Positions 25,998-35,503 of a stretch of DNA of 64,000 nt are shown one piece after another; position 1 is the stretch's first letter; every line of letters starts with the position of its first letter. The notes under the pieces were generated by a model. It was not told where the DNA came from. It did not search any database and saw only the letters and a program-made list of their open reading frames with translations. Made by a program: the position numbers and the translations under genes. Origin of the DNA: an uncultured Serinicoccus sp. (lineage in GTDB: Bacteria > Actinomycetota > Actinomycetes > Actinomycetales > Dermatophilaceae); contig NZ_CANMUA010000003.1 of assembly GCF_947500995.1 (NCBI RefSeq), positions 186,001 through 250,000 on the forward strand, given 5' to 3'.

Positions 25998-26924
25998 ATG
26001 AGCGCGTCGCAGCCGGTGGAGGGCGTCCCGCAGGAGCTCGTCGTGGCCGTCGTGCCCGCCAAGGACGAGGAGGCCCGGATCGGCGCCACCCTCGCGGCCC
26101 TGCAGCGGCTGCCGCTGGTGGGCGCGGTCGTGGTGGTCGACGACGGGTCGACCGACCAGACGGCGCACGTGGCCGAGTGGTCGGGCCGGGTCGAGGTGGT
26201 CCGGCACGAGCGCAACCGCGGCAAGGCCGCCGCCATGACCACGGGCGTGGCCCGGGCGCAGGAGCTGCGCCCCGGTGCGCCCGTGCTCTTCGTGGACGCC
26301 GACCTCGAGGAGTCGGCCGCCGAGCTCGGGCCCATCATCACGCCGGTGCTCGTCGGCCAGGCCGACATGACGATCGCGGTCCTGCCCCCGCAGCCCGGTG
26401 CCGCCGGGCTGGGTCTCGTCGTGCGGACCGCCTCCGCCGGCATCCGCCGGCTCACCGGCTGGGAGCCCACGCAACCGCTCTCCGGGCAGCGCTGCCTCAC
26501 CCGGGAGGCGCTCCTGGACGCGATGCCGCTGGCGCGGGGGTGGGGCGTCGAGGTCGGCCTGACCATCGACGTCATCCGCTCCGGCCGTCGGGTGCTGGAG
26601 ATCCCCTGCGAGGTGCGCCACCGGGCCACCGGGCGCGACCTGTCGTCCCAGGCCCACCGCGCCCGTCAGCTGGCGGACGTCTCGCTGGCGCTGGCCGAGC
26701 GCTCGGGGGTGCCCGACAAGGTCCGCGAGGGCGGGCTCGAGGGCAGCCGGATCGCCCGCGAGCAGGGGGCCAGGCTCGCGCAGACCGCCCGCGAGCGCGG
26801 GGTGCCGCTGGCGCGCCGGACCGCCGGCCAGGTCACCGAGCAGGTGCAGCGGCACGGCCGCCCGCTCCTGGACCGGGCGAAGGCGGCCTACGAGGAGCGC
26901 GCGCGTCGTCGTCCGGACGCCTGA
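25998..26924 (+). CDS. Family 2 glycosyltransferase
   Basis: The product has 308 residues. The GT-A fold is recognisable: 'VVAVVPAKDEEARIGATLAAL', 'VVVVDDGSTDQTA', 'NRGKAAAMTTGV' and the DxD-type 'VLFVDADLEE'. The acceptor side includes 'GQRCLTREALLDAM' and 'GWGVEVGLTIDVI'. The C-terminal part (about 230-308) is a basic helical extension with Arg/Gln repeats and no membrane helix. Donor and acceptor are unknown; the sequence is closest to dolichyl-phosphate-mannose/glucosyl-3-phosphoglycerate synthase-like GT2 enzymes. Confidence 0.82.
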   Translation: MSASQPVEGVPQELVVAVVPAKDEEARIGATLAALQRLPLVGAVVVVDDGSTDQTAHVAEWSGRVEVVRHERNRGKAAAMTTGVARAQELRPGAPVLFVDADLEESAAELGPIITPVLVGQADMTIAVLPPQPGAAGLGLVVRTASAGIRRLTGWEPTQPLSGQRCLTREALLDAMPLARGWGVEVGLTIDVIRSGRRVLEIPCEVRHRATGRDLSSQAHRARQLADVSLALAERSGVPDKVREGGLEGSRIAREQGARLAQTARERGVPLARRTAGQVTEQVQRHGRPLLDRAKAAYEERARRRPDA

Positions 26925-26996
26925 GGCACACCGTGGCTCTGTCCCGAGCGCGCCCTGCGGTGCGCCTGACGCCCGGGGCCCTCCTCGGCCGCACCC

Positions 26997-29129
26997 TCAG
27001 CGTGCCTGCGCCTCCCCCTCGGGGGCGAGCAGCAGGATCCCGGCCGTCACGAGCATCGTCAGGCAGAGGGCGACCGCCGCGATGCCGGAGTCGTTGAGGA
27101 CCCAGGCGACCGTCATACCCGCCAGCGCGGCTCCCGCCACCGGCGTCACGCCCGGCTCGCGCCACAGCGGGTCGCTCCACCCCGGCCGGCGGACGACGAC
27201 CCAGGCCACGGCGAGGAGGGCGGCGACCGCCAACCAGGACAGGGGGTAGCTCACGAGGATCCCCAGGCTCTGCTCCAGCTTGCGGGTGACGATGCCGAGG
27301 GCCTCGCCGTCCAGGGCGGACTGCACGAACGCCCCCAGGTGGGTGCGTCGCTCGGGCCCCCGCAGCCAGTCGAGCACCATCGCCAGCAGCGCCAGGACCA
27401 CCGACCCGCCGGCCACCACGAGCAGCGAGCGCCAGGTCCACCGGATGCCCAGCGCGGCGAGCAGCAGCAGGCCGGTCACGACCGCCGTGGCCGGGACGCT
27501 GCCGAAGTCGGCGCCCGCACCCGGAGCCGCGCCGAGCAGCAGCGACGCCCCGCCCAGCAGGGCCACGGCCAGGGCCGCGCCGCGGCGCGGGAGCCAGCTG
27601 AGGACGGCGGCCAGGACGCCGAGCAGCGCGCCCAGCAGCATGCCGAAGCCGACGTTGCCCTGCCCGTAGAACCGGCCCGCCGTGACCGGCTGCAGCCCGA
27701 GGACGCTCACCAGCCCCAGGCGGGAGGACCAGATCGTGTCCACGCCGACGACGACGAGGGTCGCGGCCGCGACGAGCGCGGGGAGGAGCAGGGGGCTGCG
27801 GCGCCCGGGTCCGGTCACCGGGCCGGCCCGGTGGGCGAGGGAGACCGCCAGGGCGGCGACCAGCGCGGCGACGGTGAGGACGGTGGCCGTGAGCGCCGGC
27901 CAGGGCTGCCCTGCCCGCCACCACGGCACCAGGCCGGCGAGGAAGGTGGCGGCGGGCACCGCCATGACCGTCGCCGTGGTGCCGACGAGCAGGCGACGGC
28001 TGCCGAGCAGGCCGGCGAGCCCGACCAGCGGGAAGAGCACCACGGCCAGGGCGCCGAGGCTCCACGGGGCCAGTCTCTTGGCGTCGCTGACCGCCGCCGC
28101 CAGGTCCGCGGCCTCCCGGGCGGGGTCCGCGCCCGTGCCCTCCACGGCGGTGGCCGGGGAGCCGGGCAGGTCGGCACCGGACGGGCCGGGCGGGACGTCC
28201 GCCAGGGAGAGGACGGTCGGCGTGAGGTCCACCAGCTGCACGAGCCCGGTCTGCCGGGTGGAGCCCGAGCTCAGCTGCGCCGGTGGCGGGAGCTCCTGCG
28301 AGCCTCCCGCCGGACCGTGGACCACGAGCACCTGCGCGTCGGGGCGGCCGGCGGTCTGCCCCATCCCGCTCACCACCAGCGTGCTGCGGTCCGGGAGCCC
28401 CGCGACGAGGTCGGCGAGGGCCGCGTCGGTGGCCTCCAGCACGTCCGAGCGGTCCCCCTCCAGGATGGTCGGCCCGGCGAGGAGGTGGACGTGGCACCCG
28501 GGGTCGAGGGCCGGCCCGGCGAGCAGCCCGGCGCTCGCGGTGTCCAGCTGCGGCCGGCCGGCCGCGTCGGGGGTGGCGGTCAGGCCGTAGGTCGCGACGC
28601 ACCCCCCGGCCGCCTCGACCGGCCCGGTGAGGGCGTGCAGGTCGGGCTCGGGGGAGTCCGGAGCGCCCCACGGCAGCATCGCGTCCGGGCCGCAGCCGAG
28701 CGCGTCGCGGTCGGTGCGGGTGCCGGTGCCGACCGTCAGCCAGGCGTCGGCGGCGCAGGTCACCTCGTCGGGTCCGCGGACGACCAGCGCCGCGGTCCGG
28801 CCGGTCCGCGCCAGCGACCGGAGCGTCGGTGTGCCGTCGTCCACGAGGTCCCAGGTGAGCCCCGGTATGCCCACCAGCACCACCTGCGGGTCCGTGGCCG
28901 TGGCCAGCGGCCGGGTGTCCGGGGCGTGCGCGGGGGCCAGGCCCGTCACCACGGCGACGACGGCCAGACCCCAGGAGAGGAGGACCGCCGCCACGAGCCC
29001 CCAGGCCGCCCGGGGCGACCTCGGGCCGCCCGTCACTCGTCCCGCCGTGGCCTCAGGGTCGCCGACCGGCGGTGTCCACCCGTCGGGCCCCCGCTGCACG
29101 CTGCCCGGCTCGCGCCGACCGTCTCCCAT
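26997..29129 (-). CDS. Large membrane protein with an extracytoplasmic alkaline-phosphatase-like domain
   Basis: The product has 710 residues. The disordered cytoplasmic N-terminus (1-40) is followed by one membrane helix (about 42-65). An external domain (about 75-340) looks like an AlkP/sulfatase-fold remnant ('VVLVGIPGLTWDLVDDGTPTLRSLA', 'TLVVSGMGQ' and 'LVQLVDLTPTVLSLADV'). About ten membrane helices follow to the C-terminus. The metal-ligand residues of a true alkaline phosphatase are not clearly complete. Similar proteins are found in many actinobacteria near cell-envelope genes; the function is not known, but a role in envelope polymer modification is plausible. Nothing recognisable lies in the 70-nt gaps on each side. 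Confidence 0.75.
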   Translation of the reverse strand: MGDGRREPGSVQRGPDGWTPPVGDPEATAGRVTGGPRSPRAAWGLVAAVLLSWGLAVVAVVTGLAPAHAPDTRPLATATDPQVVLVGIPGLTWDLVDDGTPTLRSLARTGRTAALVVRGPDEVTCAADAWLTVGTGTRTDRDALGCGPDAMLPWGAPDSPEPDLHALTGPVEAAGGCVATYGLTATPDAAGRPQLDTASAGLLAGPALDPGCHVHLLAGPTILEGDRSDVLEATDAALADLVAGLPDRSTLVVSGMGQTAGRPDAQVLVVHGPAGGSQELPPPAQLSSGSTRQTGLVQLVDLTPTVLSLADVPPGPSGADLPGSPATAVEGTGADPAREAADLAAAVSDAKRLAPWSLGALAVVLFPLVGLAGLLGSRRLLVGTTATVMAVPAATFLAGLVPWWRAGQPWPALTATVLTVAALVAALAVSLAHRAGPVTGPGRRSPLLLPALVAAATLVVVGVDTIWSSRLGLVSVLGLQPVTAGRFYGQGNVGFGMLLGALLGVLAAVLSWLPRRGAALAVALLGGASLLLGAAPGAGADFGSVPATAVVTGLLLLAALGIRWTWRSLLVVAGGSVVLALLAMVLDWLRGPERRTHLGAFVQSALDGEALGIVTRKLEQSLGILVSYPLSWLAVAALLAVAWVVVRRPGWSDPLWREPGVTPVAGAALAGMTVAWVLNDSGIAAVALCLTMLVTAGILLLAPEGEAQAR

Positions 29130-29201
29130 GGCTCACCTCCCCGAGCATGGTCCCACGGCGGCCCGCCGGATCCCCGGGGAGCGACGGCATACCCTGAGCG
29201 C

Positions 29202-29657
29202 GTGGACGCTGCACGCCTGGACCCCGAGCTGCTCGCCTGGACCGCCGGCGCGATCGCCCTGCTCGCCCTGCTGGTCACGGCCGTCGTCTGGCGACGGCTG
29301 CGGGTGGTCGACCGGCGGCTGACCCAGCTCGTCGAGGCGGGTGCGCCCACCACGCCGGAGCGCGGGCGGATCGAGGCGCTCGAGCAGGAGCTGGCGAGCG
29401 TGCGCGGTGACCTCGCGCAGGCGCTGCGCCACGTGGCGGTCGTCCGCTACGACGCCTTCGGGGACATGGGGGGCCGGATGAGCTTCTCGGCCGCGGTCGT
29501 CGACGACACGGGGGACGGCATGGTCATCAGCTCGATCCACGCCCGCGGGGAGAGCCGGACCTACGCCAAGGGCATCGTCGGCGGCGACTCCGAGATCGTC
29601 CTCACGCCCGAGGAGCGGCAGGCGCTCGACGCCGCCCGCACCGGCCAGGACACCTGA
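29202..29657 (+). CDS. DUF4446-type small membrane protein
   Basis: The product has 151 residues: one N-terminal membrane helix ('AGAIALLALLVTAVVW'), a coiled-coil-like middle ('RGRIEALEQELASVRGDLAQALRHV'), and the family's signature C-terminal domain 'VVRYDAFGDMGGRMSFSAAVVDDTGDGMVISSIHAR'. The GTG start at 29202 follows TACCCT by 6 nt within a GGCATACC copy of the dispersed motif, so it is predicted to be leaderless. Function is unknown. Confidence 0.82.
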   Translation: MDAARLDPELLAWTAGAIALLALLVTAVVWRRLRVVDRRLTQLVEAGAPTTPERGRIEALEQELASVRGDLAQALRHVAVVRYDAFGDMGGRMSFSAAVVDDTGDGMVISSIHARGESRTYAKGIVGGDSEIVLTPEERQALDAARTGQDT

Positions 29658-29665
29658 CCTTTCCC

Positions 29666-29753
29666 GCACAGGACGCGTGGTGGGGCCGCACAGGACGCGT
29701 GGTGGGGCCGCACAGGACGCGTGGTGGGGCGGCACAAAACACGTGGTGGGGCC
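29666..29753 (+). repeat. Four tandem copies of a 22-bp repeat (forward array)
   Basis: Units begin at 29666, 29688, 29710 and 29732, each 22 bp and starting GCACAGGACGCGTGG (the last is degenerate, GCACAAAACACGTGG). They are followed by GGGGCC-type ends. The region is non-coding, between a plus-strand and a minus-strand gene end. The same 22-bp family is found again at 60375-60447. Confidence 0.85.
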
Positions 29754-29778
29754 GCGCCGAACCGCCCACCGTGACTCG

Positions 29779-29846
29779 GTGTATGCCGAGCGCGCGTCCG
29801 GTGTATGCCGAGGACGTGTCCGGTGTGTGCCTAGCGCGCGTCCTGT
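29779..29846 (-). repeat. Three tandem 22-bp units in the opposite sense
   Basis: Units of 22 bp begin GGTGTATGCCGAG and end CGCGCGTCC; the third reads GGTGTGTGCCTAG. Read on the minus strand they carry GGACGCG, the core of the preceding array, so arrays 29666-29753 and this one face each other across a 25-nt centre. A further fragment, ACGCGTCCGGTGCGG, lies near 29905. Coordinates may be off by one. Confidence 0.7.
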
Positions 29847-29931
29847 GCGGAGGAGCCGGAGCCGCTGGCGGAGGGGCGCCGCCCGCACCGGCCAGGACAG
29901 CTGACGCGTCCGGTGCGGACCTGAGGGGCGG

Positions 29932-30954
29932 TCAGGCGGCGGTCCCGGGCAGGCGCACCAGCAGGCTGCCGGGGTCCACCTGCACCCGGATGGCCATCAC
30001 GGTGCCGATGGTGTCCCCGTCGATCTCCAGCTCCACCGGCTTGTCCGACACGATCCGCACCTCCGGGCTCTGGAAGTGCTCGACCCGCCGGTGCCCGATG
30101 CGGCGCCGGGTGGTGAGCTGGGCGACGGTCGCGGCCCAGCCGACGACCCCCTCGGGCGAGAGCAGCACCGCGTCCATGGTGCCGTCGTCGGCGAGCGCGT
30201 CGGGCAGCAGCTCCATCCCGCCCTGCAGCCTGCCCACGTTGCCGACCATGACCGAGCGCACCCGCCGGCGGACCTGCCCGCTCCCCGGCATCCGCAGAGC
30301 GACGGTGAACTGGGGTCCCTTGAGGTGCTGCAGCCCGGTCACGAGATAGGCCAGCCACCCGACGCGGTCCTTGAGCTTCTCCGGCGCGGCAGCCATGACC
30401 TCCGCGTCGAACCCGAGGCCCGCCATGACGAGGAAGCGGTGCTCCTCACGCACGTCCGGGCTGGTCCGGTCGTCGACGGCGTCGTCCATGTCGACGCTCT
30501 TGGAGGGCTGGCCCTCCTCGTCCTCCAGCCGCGCCTCCAGCTGGGAGGTCGTGGGCCGGAGGAGCTCGAGCCGGCAGGTGTCGATGGGGGCCGTCCGGCC
30601 GGTGAGGGCGATCGTCAGGGCCCGGTCCAGGGACTCGACCGGCAGCTCGAGGTTGCGGGCGAGCAGGTTGCCGGTGCCCCCGGGCAGCAGCCCCACCGGT
30701 ACCCCCGAACCCGCCAGCGCGGCCCCGACGGCCCGGACCGTCCCGTCGCCCCCCAGCGGGCAGACGACGTCCACTCTCGCCTCCAGGGCCTGGGCCGTCT
30801 GGCCGGGCCCGGGGTCCTCGGCGGTGGTCTCCAGCCAGAGCGGCTCCTCCCAGCCGTGCCGGCGGCATACCTCCTCCACCCGCCGGCGCACGCGACCCAC
30901 GTCCGAGAACTTCGTGGGGTTGACGATGACGGCCGCCCGGCCAGCAGAATCCAT
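29932..30954 (-). CDS. Diacylglycerol kinase-like lipid kinase
   Basis: The product has 340 residues. The DAGK catalytic signature is complete: 'AAVIVNPTKFSDVGRV' (nucleotide-binding start), 'VVCPLGGDGTVRAVG' (GGDGT), and 'GLLPGGTGNLLARNL'. The C-terminal beta-sandwich domain with 'MAGLGFDAEVMAAAPEKLKDRVGWLAYL' is typical of the YegS/DgkB family. It phosphorylates diacylglycerol or a related lipid or sphingoid base; the substrate is not known. The start at 30954 has TAGGGT 6 nt upstream on its own strand, so it appears leaderless. Confidence 0.88.
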   Translation of the reverse strand: MDSAGRAAVIVNPTKFSDVGRVRRRVEEVCRRHGWEEPLWLETTAEDPGPGQTAQALEARVDVVCPLGGDGTVRAVGAALAGSGVPVGLLPGGTGNLLARNLELPVESLDRALTIALTGRTAPIDTCRLELLRPTTSQLEARLEDEEGQPSKSVDMDDAVDDRTSPDVREEHRFLVMAGLGFDAEVMAAAPEKLKDRVGWLAYLVTGLQHLKGPQFTVALRMPGSGQVRRRVRSVMVGNVGRLQGGMELLPDALADDGTMDAVLLSPEGVVGWAATVAQLTTRRRIGHRRVEHFQSPEVRIVSDKPVELEIDGDTIGTVMAIRVQVDPGSLLVRLPGTAA

Positions 30955-30960
30955 GCCGTG

Positions 30961-30984
30961 ACCCTACCGACCCGCCAGTAGGCT
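30961..30984. promoter_or_regulatory. Divergent leaderless promoters of the lipid kinase and serS
   Basis: Only 37 nt separate the two start codons. TAGGGT on the minus strand (30966 to 30961) lies 6 nt before the kinase ATG, and TAGGCT on the plus strand (30979-30984) lies 7 nt before the serS ATG. Their -35 regions must overlap each other's coding start, and neither gene has a Shine-Dalgarno sequence. Confidence 0.6.
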
Positions 30985-30991
30985 TGGCCGC

Positions 30992-32272
30992 ATGATCGAC
31001 CTCCGCGACCTGCGCACCGACCCCGACCGCGTCCGCACCAGCCAGCAGGCCCGTGGCGAGGACCCGTCCGTCGTCGACCAGGTGCTCTCCGCGGACGAGG
31101 CGCACCGCAGCGCGCTCGCGCAGTTCGAGGCCGCGCGGGCCGAGCAGAAGGCGTTCGGCAAGAAGGTGGCCCAGGCCCAGGGCGAGGAGAAGCAGGCCCT
31201 GCTCGCCGAGGTGAAGGAGCTGGCCGCCCGGGTCAAGGCGCTGGACGCGCAGGCCGGGGAGGCGGCGAGCGCCCGCGACGAGGCGATGCGCCGGATCGGC
31301 AACGTCGTCATGGACGGCGTACCGGTCGGCGGCGAGGACGACTTCGTCACCCTCGAGGAGGTCGGCACCCCCCGCGACTTCGCGGCCGAGGGCTTCGAGC
31401 CCCGCGACCACCTCGCGCTCGGGGAGGGGCTCGGTGCCATCGACATGGCCCGGGGCGCCAAGGTCGCCGGCGCCCGGTTCTACTACCTGCTCGGCGACGG
31501 CGCCCGGCTCGAGCAGGCGCTCATGGGCCTGGCCCAGCAGATCGCGCAGGAGGAGGGCTTCGTCCCGGCGGTCGTCCCCAACCTCGTGCGCCCCGAGACC
31601 ATGGCCGGCGCGGGCTTCCTCGACGCCCACGCCGACGAGGTCTACCGCCTGGAGGCCGACGACCTCTACCTCATCGGCACCTCCGAGGTCGCGCTGGCCG
31701 GGCTGCACGCCGACGAGATCCTCGACCTGGCCGACGGCCCGCTGCGGTACGTCGCGACCTCCACCTGCTACCGCCGCGAGGCCGGGTCCTACGGCAAGGA
31801 CACCAAGGGCATCTTCCGGGTGCACCAGTTCACCAAGACCGAGATGTTCGTCTACTGCCGCGTCGAGGACGCCGAGGCCGAGCACCAGAACCTCCTGCGC
31901 ATCGAGCGGCGTCTGCTCGACGCCCTCGAGCTGCCCTACCGCATCATCGACGTCGCGGCCGGCGACCTCGGCGGCCCGGCGGCCCGCAAGTTCGACTGCG
32001 AGGCGTGGGTGCCGACGCAGGAGAGGTACCGCGAGCTCACCTCGACGTCGAACTGCACGACCTTCCAGGCGCGTCGCCTGGGCACCCGCGAGCGCGACCC
32101 GCACGGTTCGGGCACCCGGGCCGTGGCGACCCTCAACGGCACGGTCGCGACGAGCACCCGCCCGATCGTCGCGCTCCTGGAGAACCACCAGCAGGCCGAC
32201 GGCAGCGTCCGCGTCCCGGAGGCCCTGCGTCCCTTCCTCGGGGGCATGTCCTCGCTCACCCCCCGGGGATGA
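30992..32272 (+). CDS. serS: Seryl-tRNA synthetase
   Basis: The product has 426 residues. An N-terminal antiparallel coiled coil that grips tRNA(Ser) (about residues 25-100, rich in Glu, Lys and Ala) precedes a class II catalytic domain. Motif 2 is visible as '[24 protein letters not shown]' and motif 3 as '[19 protein letters not shown]'; the serine site 'GTSEVALAG' is present. It charges tRNA(Ser) (and tRNA(Sec) if present). Size is normal, and the gene appears to be leaderless. Confidence 0.97.
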   Translation: MIDLRDLRTDPDRVRTSQQARGEDPSVVDQVLSADEAHRSALAQFEAARAEQKAFGKKVAQAQGEEKQALLAEVKELAARVKALDAQAGEAASARDEAMRRIGNVVMDGVPVGGEDDFVTLEEVGTPRDFAAEGFEPRDHLALGEGLGAIDMARGAKVAGARFYYLLGDGARLEQALMGLAQQIAQEEGFVPAVVPNLVRPETMAGAGFLDAHADEVYRLEADDLYLIGTSEVALAGLHADEILDLADGPLRYVATSTCYRREAGSYGKDTKGIFRVHQFTKTEMFVYCRVEDAEAEHQNLLRIERRLLDALELPYRIIDVAAGDLGGPAARKFDCEAWVPTQERYRELTSTSNCTTFQARRLGTRERDPHGSGTRAVATLNGTVATSTRPIVALLENHQQADGSVRVPEALRPFLGGMSSLTPRG

Positions 32273-32382
32273 GTCCCGGCCCCCGACCCGTCGTGATCTC
32301 CCCCGTGCGGCGGAGGCACGCCCGCGTCGGGTCTGCCTAGGCTGGTCCCCGTGGTGAGACGAGAGCGCGGGCGGGACCTGCC

Positions 32383-33813
32383 GTGATCCGGGCGGTCGAG
32401 GGCTGGTTCGGGGTCGACGAGGTCTGGGAGCGTCCCGCCCCCGGGCCCGGGGAGCTGCGGGCCGACCTGCGGTGGGCCCTGGTGGCGCTGGTGACGATCA
32501 CCGTGTCGCAGGAGCTGACCCGCTCGCTCGGGCTCCTGCAGGACGAGCGCTACGGGCCGGTGTGGCAGTACGCCGGGGTCGTCTCGCTGTCCGCCCTCAT
32601 CGTCGTGCGGCGGCGCCTGCCGGTCTTCGTCACGCTGGCGGCAGGCACCCACATGATCCTCATGTCCCTGGTCATGCCCATGACGATGTCGCAGCTGACG
32701 ACGCAGATGGCCTACTTCCTGCTCATCTTCTCGGGGATGGCCTGGGCGAGGAACCGGCGGGCGCTCGCGGGCGCGGTGGTCGTCGTGCTCGTGCTCCTGG
32801 TGCTGCTCTTCGCCTGGACGTATGCCCTCGGCTCGGGCATCGAGGACATCCGCCGCAACCTGGGTGAGTCGGAGGTCGAGCAGGTGGGGCCCCTGCCGAC
32901 GGTGCTCGCCGTGGTGCTCTTCTCGATCCTCGGCAACACGATCTTCTTCGGCTTCGCGATCGGCCTGGGCCAGGTGGCCTGGCGGGGAGCCATGCGCCGC
33001 GCCCAGGTGGAGGAGCAGGCCGACACGATCCGCGCGCAGACCGAGCGGCTCACCGACCAGGCGGTCGTGGCCGAGCGGCTGCGCATCGCCCGCGAGCTGC
33101 ACGACGTCGTCGCGCACCACGTCTCGGTCATGGGGGTGCAGGCGGCCGCCGCCCGGCGGGTCATGGAGCGCGACCCCGAGGCCGCGCACGACTCGCTCAC
33201 CGCGATCGAGCGGGCCGCCCGCGACGGGGTGGCGCAGATGCGGGACCTCCTGGGGACGTTGCGCGTCGCCGACGGCCACGGGGACGGCGCCCACCAGGAC
33301 GGCCACGGGGACGGCCGGCCCGCGCCGGAGCCCACCGACCGGGCACCGCAGCCCACGCTCGCGACCCTGCCGCAGCTCATCGAGCAGGCCACCACGCCGC
33401 TCTGCGCGGTCACCGGCGAGGTGGTCGAGTCCGCGCCGGGGGCGGCCGGCCGCGTGCCCCCGCCGCTGCAGCTGTCCGCCTACCGGATCGTGCAGGAGGC
33501 GCTGGCCAACGTGCGCCGCCACTCCACCGCCCGGCACGCCCGCGCCACCGTGAGGGTCGACGAGGACGCGGGGACGGTCGAGGTCGAGGTCGTCGACGAC
33601 GGGTCACCCCGGGTCGGCACCTCCGGTACCGGCCTGGGGCTGCAGGGGATGCGCGAGCGCGCGGACTACCTCGGCGGCGGCGTGGAGGCCGGTCCCCGCA
33701 CCGGGGGGCCGGGCTGGCGGGTGCGCGTCTGGCTGCCGCTGGACGGGCACCGGGCCACCGCCCGCACCACCGCGGCCGGCACCCCGGCCACCCTGAGGAG
33801 GGCCTTGTCGTGA
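32383..33813 (+). CDS. NarL-type sensor histidine kinase
   Basis: The product has 476 residues. Several N-terminal membrane helices (about 30-200) sense an unknown signal. The HisKA_3 dimer domain follows with phosphorylated His240 in 'RIARELHDVVAHHVSVMGV', then a HATPase_c domain with 'AYRIVQEALANVRRHS' (N box) and 'VEVVDDGSP...GTGLGLQGMRERA' (G boxes). A His/Asp/Gly-rich insertion lies between them. It overlaps the response regulator start by 4 nt and, with the ABC exporter downstream, resembles drug- or envelope-stress systems of the LiaS/DesK class. The promoter string GGGTCTGCCTAGG lies just upstream. Confidence 0.9.
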   Translation: MIRAVEGWFGVDEVWERPAPGPGELRADLRWALVALVTITVSQELTRSLGLLQDERYGPVWQYAGVVSLSALIVVRRRLPVFVTLAAGTHMILMSLVMPMTMSQLTTQMAYFLLIFSGMAWARNRRALAGAVVVVLVLLVLLFAWTYALGSGIEDIRRNLGESEVEQVGPLPTVLAVVLFSILGNTIFFGFAIGLGQVAWRGAMRRAQVEEQADTIRAQTERLTDQAVVAERLRIARELHDVVAHHVSVMGVQAAAARRVMERDPEAAHDSLTAIERAARDGVAQMRDLLGTLRVADGHGDGAHQDGHGDGRPAPEPTDRAPQPTLATLPQLIEQATTPLCAVTGEVVESAPGAAGRVPPPLQLSAYRIVQEALANVRRHSTARHARATVRVDEDAGTVEVEVVDDGSPRVGTSGTGLGLQGMRERADYLGGGVEAGPRTGGPGWRVRVWLPLDGHRATARTTAAGTPATLRRALS

Positions 33814-34508
33814 CCACCTCCCCGCTGCGGGTCCTGCTCGTCGACGACCAGCCGCTGCTCCTGCAGGGCTTCTCGATGATCCTGTCGACGGAGGCCGACG
33901 TCGAGGTGGTCGGCCAGGCCGCCGACGGGCGGGAGGCGCTGGCCGCGGTGGCCGCGCACCGCCCGGACGTCGTCCTCATGGACGTCCAGATGCCGGTGCT
34001 CGACGGCATCGAGGCCACCCGGCGCATCGTCAGCGAGCACCCGCACGTCAAGGTCGTCATCCTCACCACCTTCGACCGCGACGACTACCTCTTCGACGCC
34101 CTCGAGGCCGGTGCGAGCGGTTTCCTGCTCAAGAACGCCGAGGCGGACGACCTCGTCGACGCCGTCCGGGCCGCCGCCGAAGGTCACGCGCTGCTGGCCC
34201 CGGAGGTCACGATGCGGGTCATCGACCGGATGGCCGGCGGCCCGCGGGGCCCCGGCCCGGGGCCGGCGGGCGACCCGGAGACCGCGCTGCCGCAGCTGAC
34301 CGAGCGCGAGCGCGAGGTGCTGCGGATGATGGCGCGGGGGCTGTCCAACGCCGAGATCGCGGCCGAGGCCTTCGTCAGCGAGGCCACCGTGAAGACCCAC
34401 GTCTCCAACGTCCTGGCCAAGCTGCTCGTCCGGGACCGGGTGCAGGCCGTCATCGCCGCCTACGAGGCCGGGCTGGTCCGGCCGGGCACCTCGTCGTCTC
34501 CGTCCTGA
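33810..34508 (+). CDS. LuxR/NarL-family response regulator
   Basis: The product has 232 residues. The receiver domain has the acidic pair in 'VLLVDDQPLL', phospho-acceptor Asp58 in 'VVLMDVQMPVLDGIEA', the Thr in 'ILTTFDRDDY' and the Lys in 'FLLKNAEADDL'. A 30-residue Gly/Pro-rich linker leads to the LuxR DNA-binding domain 'LTEREREVLRMMARGLSNAEIA' with 'SEATVKTHVSNVLAKL'. Cognate partner of the overlapping kinase. The likely target is the ABC-2 exporter starting 113 nt downstream. Confidence 0.94.
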   Translation: MTTSPLRVLLVDDQPLLLQGFSMILSTEADVEVVGQAADGREALAAVAAHRPDVVLMDVQMPVLDGIEATRRIVSEHPHVKVVILTTFDRDDYLFDALEAGASGFLLKNAEADDLVDAVRAAAEGHALLAPEVTMRVIDRMAGGPRGPGPGPAGDPETALPQLTEREREVLRMMARGLSNAEIAAEAFVSEATVKTHVSNVLAKLLVRDRVQAVIAAYEAGLVRPGTSSSPS

Positions 34509-34621
34509 GGGGGAGCCGAGGATCGGCGGCACGACCGATGTCCCGCCGCCCCCGCCCCCACTAGCGTGACGGCATACCAGCCGTGTCCCGCCGGGACGCG
34601 GGACGACGAGAGGGGGCACAC

Positions 34622-35503
34622 GTGCTCGAGCTGCACGGACTGAGCCGGAGCTACGGAGAGCACCGCGCCGTCGACGAGGTGAGCTTCACCGTCCCGGACG
34701 GGCGCATGGTGGGCTTCGTCGGCGGCAACGGCGCCGGCAAGACCACGACCATGCGGATGATCATGGGCGTCCTGGCCCCGACCGCCGGTGAGGTCCGGTG
34801 GGACGGCGAGCCGGTCACCCGGGCCGACCGGGTGCGCTTCGGCTACATGCCCGAGGAGCGCGGGCTCTACCCCAAGCAGCCGGTCCTGGCCCAGCTCACC
34901 TACCTCGGGCGGCTGCACGGCATGACGCAGTCCAGCGCCCGGGAGCGCTCCGAGGAGCTGCTGACCCGCTTCGGGCTCGGGGAACGGCTCACGAGCAAGG
35001 TCGAGACCCTTTCGCTGGGCAACCAGCAGCGGGCCCAGATCATCGCCTCGGTGCTCGGGGACCCCAAGATGCTCGTGCTCGACGAGCCGTTCAGCGGCCT
35101 GGACCCCTCGGCCGTGGACCAGATGAGCGCGCTGCTGCGCGAGCACACCGCGAACGGCACCCCGGTCCTCTTCTCCTCCCACCAGCTCGACCTCGTCGAC
35201 CGGCTCTGCGACTCCATCGTGGTCCTGCACGCGGGGCGGGTCGTCGCCCAGGGCACCTCGGAGGACCTGCGGGCCAGCGCCCCGCTGCGCTACCGGCTGG
35301 TGACCACCGGTGACACCGGGTGGGTCCGCGGGGCGGCGGGCGTCCAGGTCATCGACCTGGACGGACCGAGCGCGCTGGTCCAGCCCGAGGACGAGGCGTC
35401 GGCGGAGCGGCTGCTCACCGACGCCGTCGCCCGCGGCGGGGTGCGGGAGTTCTCCCGCATTCGGCCGACCTTGTCCGAGATCTACCGAGAGGTGGCCGCA
35501 TGA
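34622..35503 (+). CDS. ABC-2 exporter ATP-binding protein (NatA-like)
   Basis: The product has 293 residues. Walker A is 'GGNGAGKTTTMRM', the signature is 'LSLGNQQRAQI' (LSxGQ with N), Walker B is 'MLVLDEPFSGLDPSA', and the switch His is in 'LFSSHQLDLVDRLCD'. The 'MPEERGLYPKQPVLAQLTYL' stretch is typical of NatA/YhaQ-like exporters, and the C-terminal ~80 residues are the usual accessory domain. The GTG start at 34622 was chosen with AGAGGGGGC upstream. Its substrate is unknown; regulation by the adjacent two-component system is likely. Confidence 0.92.
   Translation: MLELHGLSRSYGEHRAVDEVSFTVPDGRMVGFVGGNGAGKTTTMRMIMGVLAPTAGEVRWDGEPVTRADRVRFGYMPEERGLYPKQPVLAQLTYLGRLHGMTQSSARERSEELLTRFGLGERLTSKVETLSLGNQQRAQIIASVLGDPKMLVLDEPFSGLDPSAVDQMSALLREHTANGTPVLFSSHQLDLVDRLCDSIVVLHAGRVVAQGTSEDLRASAPLRYRLVTTGDTGWVRGAAGVQVIDLDGPSALVQPEDEASAERLLTDAVARGGVREFSRIRPTLSEIYREVAA

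Noticed and set aside
25097-26629. Long minus-strand open frames (and many others across the window)
   Set aside because: They are shadows of genes on the other strand; amino-acid composition is dominated by Arg, Pro, Gly and Ala, and they lack starts with ribosome sites or recognisable domains.
29666-29846. CRISPR array
   Set aside because: Units are 22 bp, contiguous, without unique spacers, and no cas gene is in the window.
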